A stretch of 64,000 nucleotides of DNA from Bacillus sp. FJAT-22090. GTDB taxonomy: Bacteria > Bacillota > Bacilli > Bacillales_A > Planococcaceae. The DNA lies in the NCBI RefSeq assembly GCF_007676755.1, contig NZ_VEBK01000002.1, forward strand, positions 310,001 through 374,000, given 5' to 3'. Position numbers and translations under genes: made by a program. Every line of letters starts with the position of its first letter. Position 1 is the first letter of the stretch. This document shows, piece after piece, positions 59,248 to 64,000 of the stretch. The notes beneath the pieces were generated by a model. The model saw only the letters and a list, made by a program, of their open reading frames with translations. It did not search any database and had not been told where the DNA came from.

Positions 59248-60354
59248 TCATATCTCTAAGCAGTCTTTCGGTATCCAACCAACTTCGCCATTTTCTCTCT
59301 TCACTAATATATATCCATCACATTTCTGATCAACCAACCATATTTTTTCGCCTTTTGTGACCGATAGAATAGTGGTACTCAGGTCCGTTTTAGAACTCAC
59401 CGATTCATTATCAATAAGTAAATATTCATTTTTTATCCATTGTTTTATACCGAGATTCGTATTTTCACACAGAGTAAAGTATTCCTCTTGGCGTATCACT
59501 TGTAGGTCATAATTTGGATATGTAATGGTGCCTACTCTATTCGTCGAATCGTTGTATTCTTTTTTCACAATCAGTTCGTTTGTTAATTCATCAACATATG
59601 TATATGTATACTCTCCATTTTGGATAATGAGTGCATTAAGTTGTCCATCTTTCTTTATCTGATTTCCACCATCCAGCGCAATAACTTTTTTATCTGTGTC
59701 AATAATCGGATTATGCGAACTAACCTGACTTGCACGATAGTTAACGACAGGCCAATGACCTACAATAACCATTTTCTCGGCTAGATGCTCTTGTTTATAA
59801 AATTCTTGCGTGCATAAAGCGACCTCTTCTGTTGTCTCTTTCCAATTTTCCTTGTTTTCAATACCTGCATGAATGATTATAAAATCATCCGTTTCAAAAG
59901 CAATCGGTAATGATTCTATCCAATCTATTTCTTCTCGAAAATATTGAAGATAATAATGACCAAGTTCTTCTAGCTTCGGAAATTCTTTTAATGTTTTATT
60001 ATGTTTTGCTAGCATTTCATTTAATACTGAATTCTTTTGTCTAGTCATGTATGGAATGATTCCATCACTTTTGTTGAAAATAGAACGATGGACCACATCA
60101 CAATTTCCTTTTGTTACATAAACCTTATTGGAATGTTCACATAAAGCTCTTACAAATTCTATTACTGCTAAACTATTTGGACCTTTTTCGCATAGATCTC
60201 CATTTATAAATAAATAGTCATCTTCTGTATAATCTACTTTTTGTAGTAGTTTTTTGAATAGCATTAGATTGGCATGTATATCTGATATGACTATTGCACG
60301 TTTTGTGTTGTCTAATTGTAGTTTTCTTACATCTATGATAATTCCCACTCCCAA
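59248..60354 (-). CDS. Metallophosphoesterase with C-terminal SH3-like segment
   Basis: The 368-residue protein has calcineurin-like phosphoesterase motifs: AIVISDIHANLMLF (D-x-H), FINGDLCEKGPNSLAVIEFV (GD), VYVTKGNCDVV (GNC-D), FIIIHAG near residue 160 (H) and VIVGHWPVVNY (GHxP). This is the serine/threonine phosphatase PP2A-like or bis(5'-nucleosyl) ApaH-like group. The last 60 residues (VTKGEKIWLVDQKCDGYILVKRENGEVGWIPKDC) resemble an SH3_3 domain. The start is uncertain: TTG 60354 has no clear ribosome-binding site, and the SD-like GGGAGTGGG lies just inside it. Confidence 0.8.
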   Translation of the reverse strand: MGVGIIIDVRKLQLDNTKRAIVISDIHANLMLFKKLLQKVDYTEDDYLFINGDLCEKGPNSLAVIEFVRALCEHSNKVYVTKGNCDVVHRSIFNKSDGIIPYMTRQKNSVLNEMLAKHNKTLKEFPKLEELGHYYLQYFREEIDWIESLPIAFETDDFIIIHAGIENKENWKETTEEVALCTQEFYKQEHLAEKMVIVGHWPVVNYRASQVSSHNPIIDTDKKVIALDGGNQIKKDGQLNALIIQNGEYTYTYVDELTNELIVKKEYNDSTNRVGTITYPNYDLQVIRQEEYFTLCENTNLGIKQWIKNEYLLIDNESVSSKTDLSTTILSVTKGEKIWLVDQKCDGYILVKRENGEVGWIPKDCLEI

Positions 60355-60510
60355 AATCGAACTTTTAGGAATATTATATCAAAAGTAAGATTCTTAATTA
60401 TACTTAATTTTTTCGAAATCCTTTGGACATATTTTTGAGGTTATTCCAAGTAAACCGTTCATTTCTCTCACTAAACTATCTATAAGACTAAATTTCTTCC
60501 TAAAAACAAC

Positions 60511-60553
60511 AAAAAAACTGCAGACAGCTCAATACAATCGGAGTGTCTACAGT
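60511..60553 (-). terminator. Terminator of the arg operon
   Basis: Arms ACTGCAGACA and TGTCTACAGT (one mismatch) with a 17-base loop, followed on the minus strand by seven T residues; 7 bases after the argH stop codon. Confidence 0.8.
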
Positions 60554-60559
60554 CTGTTA

Positions 60560-61933
60560 TTAGGTTAAGCGGTTTTCAGCTTCTTCAATTTGAATGATAA
60601 CTTGTTCAAATCCGGTTCCACCAAGGGAGTTTCTTCTTTTCACAGCAGCAAGTGGTGATAATACGTCATAAATATCCGATTCTATCAAGCCGCTTGCTTC
60701 TTGAAGATCATCTAGGGGAAGATCTAATAGGAAATAGCCACGTTGAATACATAAGAACACTAATTTGCCAGTTACTTCATGTGCTTCACGGAAAGGAAGC
60801 CCTTTAGCAGCAAGATAATCAGCGAGTTCGGTCGCATTGGAAAAGTCTTTGTGCACAGTATCGTGTAGACGTTGTGTATGAACAGTCATTGTGCGAACCA
60901 TGCCTTCAAATATTTTCAACGAGCCGACAATCGTATGTACGGTATCGAACATGCCCTCTTTGTCTTCTTGCATATCTTTGTTGTAAGCTAGCGGCAGTCC
61001 TTTGATTACCGTGAGCAAGCCCATTAGGTTCCCATAAACACGACCAGTTTTTCCACGGATTAACTCGGCCATATCTGGGTTTTTCTTTTGTGGCATAATA
61101 CTTGAACCTGTAGAGAAAGAATCATCTAATTCAATAAAGTTAAATTCGGCGCTGGACCATAGAATGATTTCTTCCGCAAATCGCGATAGATGTGCCATAA
61201 GTAGCGAAGAGTTACTTAAAAATTCAACGATGAAGTCACGATCACTGACCGCATCCATGCTGTTTGCATAAACATTTGCAAACCCCAAATACTCCGCAGA
61301 TAGTTTGCGATCAATCGGAAATGTTGTCCCTGCAAGGGCGCCTGCTCCAAGTGGAGAGATATCGATACGTTTTAGCGAATCGTTAAAACGATCCTTGTCT
61401 CTGTCAAGCATCCAAAAATAAGCCATTAAATGATGTGCAAACGATATTGGTTGAGCCCGTTGTAAATGTGTATAGCCCGGGGCAAGTGTTTCTACATGTG
61501 TTTTAGCTTGTGCAACTAATGTTTTTTGGAAAAGTTCAATTAACTCGATGATTTCTCCTACTCTATTTTTCAAGAAAAGGTGCATGTCGGTTGCAACTTG
61601 GTCATTTCTGCTACGACCCGTGTGCAGCTTACCGCCAACTGGACCGATTAAATCAATGAGCATTTTTTCTAAGTTTAAATGAATATCTTCATTTGCAACT
61701 AAAAATTCTAAAGCATTGTCTGCAGAAAGCTTTTTTAGTTGCTCCAGACCATTTAGAATTTGTTGTACGTCTTCTTGAGGCAAAATATTACATGCCCCAA
61801 GCATTTTAACGTGTGCAACGCTCCCTTCTAAATCCTCCATCACTAATGTTTGGTCGAAACCAATGGAAGCACCAAATTCATCTACCCATTGTTCGGCAGA
61901 TTTCTGAAATCTTCCTCCCCAAAGTTTGGTCAT
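60560..61933 (-). CDS. argH: Argininosuccinate lyase
   Basis: The 457-residue enzyme splits argininosuccinate to arginine and fumarate, the last step of arginine synthesis. Features: [20 protein letters not shown] start, [20 protein letters not shown] near residue 110, [20 protein letters not shown] near residue 150, and [20 protein letters not shown] near residue 279, the fumarase/aspartase signature with the catalytic Ser loop. Normal length. Its ATG overlaps the argG stop codon (ATGA). A longer frame upstream is just argG read in another frame. Confidence 0.97.
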   Translation of the reverse strand: MTKLWGGRFQKSAEQWVDEFGASIGFDQTLVMEDLEGSVAHVKMLGACNILPQEDVQQILNGLEQLKKLSADNALEFLVANEDIHLNLEKMLIDLIGPVGGKLHTGRSRNDQVATDMHLFLKNRVGEIIELIELFQKTLVAQAKTHVETLAPGYTHLQRAQPISFAHHLMAYFWMLDRDKDRFNDSLKRIDISPLGAGALAGTTFPIDRKLSAEYLGFANVYANSMDAVSDRDFIVEFLSNSSLLMAHLSRFAEEIILWSSAEFNFIELDDSFSTGSSIMPQKKNPDMAELIRGKTGRVYGNLMGLLTVIKGLPLAYNKDMQEDKEGMFDTVHTIVGSLKIFEGMVRTMTVHTQRLHDTVHKDFSNATELADYLAAKGLPFREAHEVTGKLVFLCIQRGYFLLDLPLDDLQEASGLIESDIYDVLSPLAAVKRRNSLGGTGFEQVIIQIEEAENRLT

Positions 61934-63138
61934 GCTTTCACCTTCTCTGCTCCCTTGTTCACCATTGCGTGAACTTTTGTTGGCAGACCCCATAGCTCAA
62001 TAAAACCAACCGCCGATGCATGATTGAACTCGTCTTCTGCTGTATACGTAGCAAGTTTTTCGTTATATAAAGAGTTTGGAGATTTACGTCCCTCAACAAT
62101 TGCATGCCCTTTAAATAATTTCACACGAACCGTTCCATTTACATATACTTGTGTTTCTTTTAGGAATGCTTCTAAAGCAGTTCTTAGTGGAGAGAACCAA
62201 AGTCCTTCGTAAATAAGCTCCGTCAATTTTTTCTCCATTACTGGTTTAAAGTGCGCCAATTCTTTTACTAATGTAATATCTTCTAATTCTTTATGTGCAA
62301 GTAATAGTGTATGAGCACCTGGGATTTCGTAAACTTCACGAGACTTAATCCCAACTAGACGGTTTTCTACGTGATCGATACGTCCAATACCATGTTTACC
62401 AGCTAATTCATTTAATTTCAAAATTAGTTCATATAGTTTATATTCCACACCATCCAATGCGACTGGCACACCATTTTGGAACTCGATTTCTATTATGTCG
62501 GGAACGTCGGGAGCGTCCTCAAGTGCAACCGTCAAATCATAGGCATCTGCTGGTGGCGCTGCCCATGGATCTTCTAAAATACCACATTCATTCGCACGCC
62601 CCCAAAGGTTTTGGTCAATTGAGAATGGGCTATCTAAGTTGATGGGAATTGGAATATTCTTTTCTTTTGCATATGCAATTTCTTCTTCACGGCTCCAGCT
62701 CCACTCACGAACCGGTGCAATAACTTCTAAATCTGGATTCAATGCTTTAATGGAAACTTCGAAACGAACTTGGTCATTGCCTTTACCCGTACAGCCATGG
62801 GCAACAGCAGTTGCTCCCGTTTGTTCAGCTATTTCCACTAATTTTTTAGAGATTAACGGACGTGATAATGCAGAAACAAGTGGATATTTGTTTTCATACC
62901 ATGTATGTGCTTGCAATGAAATCAATGCATATTCGTTAGCAAATTCTTCTCTTGCATCGATCATATAACTTTCTATCGCACCAACTTCAAGGGCTTTGTT
63001 TTTGACGAACTGAAGATCTTTTCCTTCACCAACGTCTAGACATACTGCTACAACGTCATACCCTTCGTCTTTTAACCATGTAATGGCAACGGAAGTATCT
63101 AATCCACCTGAATATGCTAAAACTACTTTTTTATTCAT
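61930..63138 (-). CDS. argG: Argininosuccinate synthase
   Basis: The 402-residue enzyme joins citrulline and aspartate using ATP. The ATP-binding loop is [19 protein letters not shown] near residue 5. [20 protein letters not shown] near residue 113 and [20 protein letters not shown] near residue 165 are typical, with [20 protein letters not shown] and [21 protein letters not shown]-type sequence (here [20 protein letters not shown]). ATG 63138 has AGGAGG eight bases upstream. It is first in the operon with argH, under candidate ArgR boxes. Confidence 0.97.
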   Translation of the reverse strand: MNKKVVLAYSGGLDTSVAITWLKDEGYDVVAVCLDVGEGKDLQFVKNKALEVGAIESYMIDAREEFANEYALISLQAHTWYENKYPLVSALSRPLISKKLVEIAEQTGATAVAHGCTGKGNDQVRFEVSIKALNPDLEVIAPVREWSWSREEEIAYAKEKNIPIPINLDSPFSIDQNLWGRANECGILEDPWAAPPADAYDLTVALEDAPDVPDIIEIEFQNGVPVALDGVEYKLYELILKLNELAGKHGIGRIDHVENRLVGIKSREVYEIPGAHTLLLAHKELEDITLVKELAHFKPVMEKKLTELIYEGLWFSPLRTALEAFLKETQVYVNGTVRVKLFKGHAIVEGRKSPNSLYNEKLATYTAEDEFNHASAVGFIELWGLPTKVHAMVNKGAEKVKA

Positions 63139-63153
63139 TCTCAATTCCTCCTA

Positions 63154-63217
63154 TGTATGTTTATACATTAATTTAGTATTAATATACATAATGTATCATT
63201 CCTTATGTATAAATACA
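63154..63217 (-). promoter_or_regulatory. Candidate ArgR/AhrC boxes before argG
   Basis: Three palindrome-like sites: TGTATGTTTATACA (63154-63167), AGTATTAATATACA (63175-63188) and TGTATAAATACA (63206-63217). They resemble the ARG-box form TGAAT-N4-ATTCA with T for the third-position A, and lie directly upstream of argG. Confidence 0.5.
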
Positions 63218-63317
63218 ACAAAAACTTCATGATTATAAGTGACATTTTCAATTGACAGACAGATTAATTGCTTCCCATAAATGAAACAAAGATAATAGAA
63301 GAAAGGAGTGAGTCAAA

Positions 63318-64000
63318 ATGAGTCATTTATTTTCACCTATTAATCTAAAAGGGTTGACATTGAAAAATCGAGTTGTTATGCCCCCTATGTGCCAATATTC
63401 AGTGGAAGCAAAAGATGGTACCCCAAATGATTGGCATTTCGTCCATTACGTTTCTAGAGCTATCGGTGGCTCAGGTCTTGTCATTGTGGAAATGACAGAC
63501 GTGGAACCAGATGGACGAATTACAGATTACGATTTAGGCTTATGGTCTGATGAGCAAATCCCAGCATATAAAAGAATCGTCAAGGAAGTACAGAAATATG
63601 GGGCTAAAATCGGTATACAAATTGCGCATGCCGGAAGAAAAGCTGAGGATGCAAACCCACCAGTTGGAGCATCTGATATTCCGGTTGCAGAAAAATGGAA
63701 GAAGCCGAGAATCCTTTCAACCGATGAAGTGAAGGAAATGGTTATGAAGTATAAAGAAGCTGCAAGACGTGCTGTTGCAGCTGGATTCGATACCATTGAA
63801 CTCCACGGAGCACATGGCTATTTAATACATCAATTCCATTCGCCAGCGATTAATAATCGAACCGATGAATATGGAAAAGATTTATCTAAATTTGGAGTAG
63901 AAATCATCCAAGCTGTTCGTAGCGTCATGCCAGCAGAAATGCCGCTTCTTTTCCGTATCTCGGCCATCGAGTATATGGACGATGGATACAACTTGGAGCA
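63318..64000 (+). CDS. namA: NADPH dehydrogenase NamA-type old yellow enzyme (5' part)
   Basis: The first 227 residues of an old yellow enzyme: MSHLFSPINLKGLTLKNRVV, MPPMCQYSVEAKDGTPNDWH, YVSRAIGGSGLVIVEMTDVE, KIGIQIAHAGRKAEDANPPV and GFDTIELHGAHGYLIHQFHS. These match Bacillus YqjM/NamA, an FMN-dependent enone and nitro-group reductase, including the cysteine in MPPMCQYS that tunes FMN and the H-x-x-(H/N) region IELHGAHGYL. AAAGGAG precedes the ATG. The gene continues beyond the window. No other dehydrogenase is adjacent. Confidence 0.93.
   Translation, partial: MSHLFSPINLKGLTLKNRVVMPPMCQYSVEAKDGTPNDWHFVHYVSRAIGGSGLVIVEMTDVEPDGRITDYDLGLWSDEQIPAYKRIVKEVQKYGAKIGIQIAHAGRKAEDANPPVGASDIPVAEKWKKPRILSTDEVKEMVMKYKEAARRAVAAGFDTIELHGAHGYLIHQFHSPAINNRTDEYGKDLSKFGVEIIQAVRSVMPAEMPLLFRISAIEYMDDGYNLE

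Noticed and set aside
61813-61995. Longer N-terminal extension of argH
   Set aside because: The extra frame is argG translated in another frame; argH starts at the ATG that overlaps the argG stop.
1-64000. tRNA, rRNA or insertion-sequence genes
   Set aside because: I saw no tRNA cloverleaf-like sequence, no rRNA conserved block and no transposase or integrase motif in the window.

Overview
The window is chromosomal DNA of a low-GC, Gram-positive, probably spore-forming member of the Bacillales. The gene set suggests the Bacillaceae/Planococcaceae (Psychrobacillus, Lysinibacillus or Sporosarcina type). The evidence is AGGAGG-type ribosome-binding sites with many TTG/GTG starts, a Bacillus-type LexA box (GAAC-N4-GTTC) before a UvrX/YqjW polymerase, a T-box leader, RFN (FMN) riboswitches, an LXG-type toxin and an LCP-family cell-wall protein. 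No genus marker is present, so the genus is an inference. Most genes lie on the minus strand.

Layout. 0-16 kb is a mosaic of single genes on the minus strand: two methyltransferase/hydrolase genes, DUF1835, UvrX under a double LexA box, small membrane proteins, DinB-fold, AlkD-like, deaminase, a GNAT-pentapeptide fusion and a secreted lytic transglycosylase. 16-24 kb holds a MarR operon with a near-ideal operator, an ECF sigma/anti-sigma pair whose sigma gene carries an in-frame TGA, decayed fragments, and two lipoproteins (DUF4822 repeats; ankyrin repeats). 24.3-24.7 kb is a pair of GC-rich inverted intergenic repeats. 24.8-30.7 kb has a two-component system, two Opp-like permeases without ATPase or binding protein, and a methyltransferase. 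30.9-33.3 kb is a ribE-ribB-ribH operon preceded by two tandem FMN riboswitches, each with its own terminator. 33.3-41.2 kb has a MocR regulator divergent from a LysE exporter, a decayed methyltransferase gene, isochorismatase-like hydrolase, M48 protease, ECF S component and LCP protein.

41.7-45.3 kb is a polymorphic-toxin locus: an LXG toxin gene, a candidate immunity gene, then a displaced duplicate of the middle of the toxin gene fused to the 3' part of a SUKH/SMI1 immunity gene. 45.3-46.7 kb is gene-poor: a T-box leader lacking its stem I and any recognisable downstream gene, two more GC-rich repeats and two blocks of a 21-bp tandem repeat. 46.7-50.4 kb is an NAD salvage unit (NrtR-like NUDIX regulator, pncA, pncB, nadD-like) with a shared candidate operator before both transcription units. 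50.5-60.4 kb has an M1 peptidase, methyltransferase, a 5'-truncated acyl-CoA dehydrogenase, amino-acid permease, LysE exporter, an MFS/ArsR-type pair and a phosphoesterase. 60.5-63.2 kb is argG-argH with candidate ArgR boxes, and the window ends inside a NamA-type old yellow enzyme gene.

How parts work together: riboflavin synthesis is feedback controlled by FMN at two serial switches; NAD salvage is likely repressed by NrtR; UvrX is an SOS gene; argG-argH are probably under ArgR/AhrC. The least ordinary features are the tandem FMN switches, the toxin locus with its recombinant cassette, the orphan T-box next to an inserted repeat, and the interrupted sigma factor.
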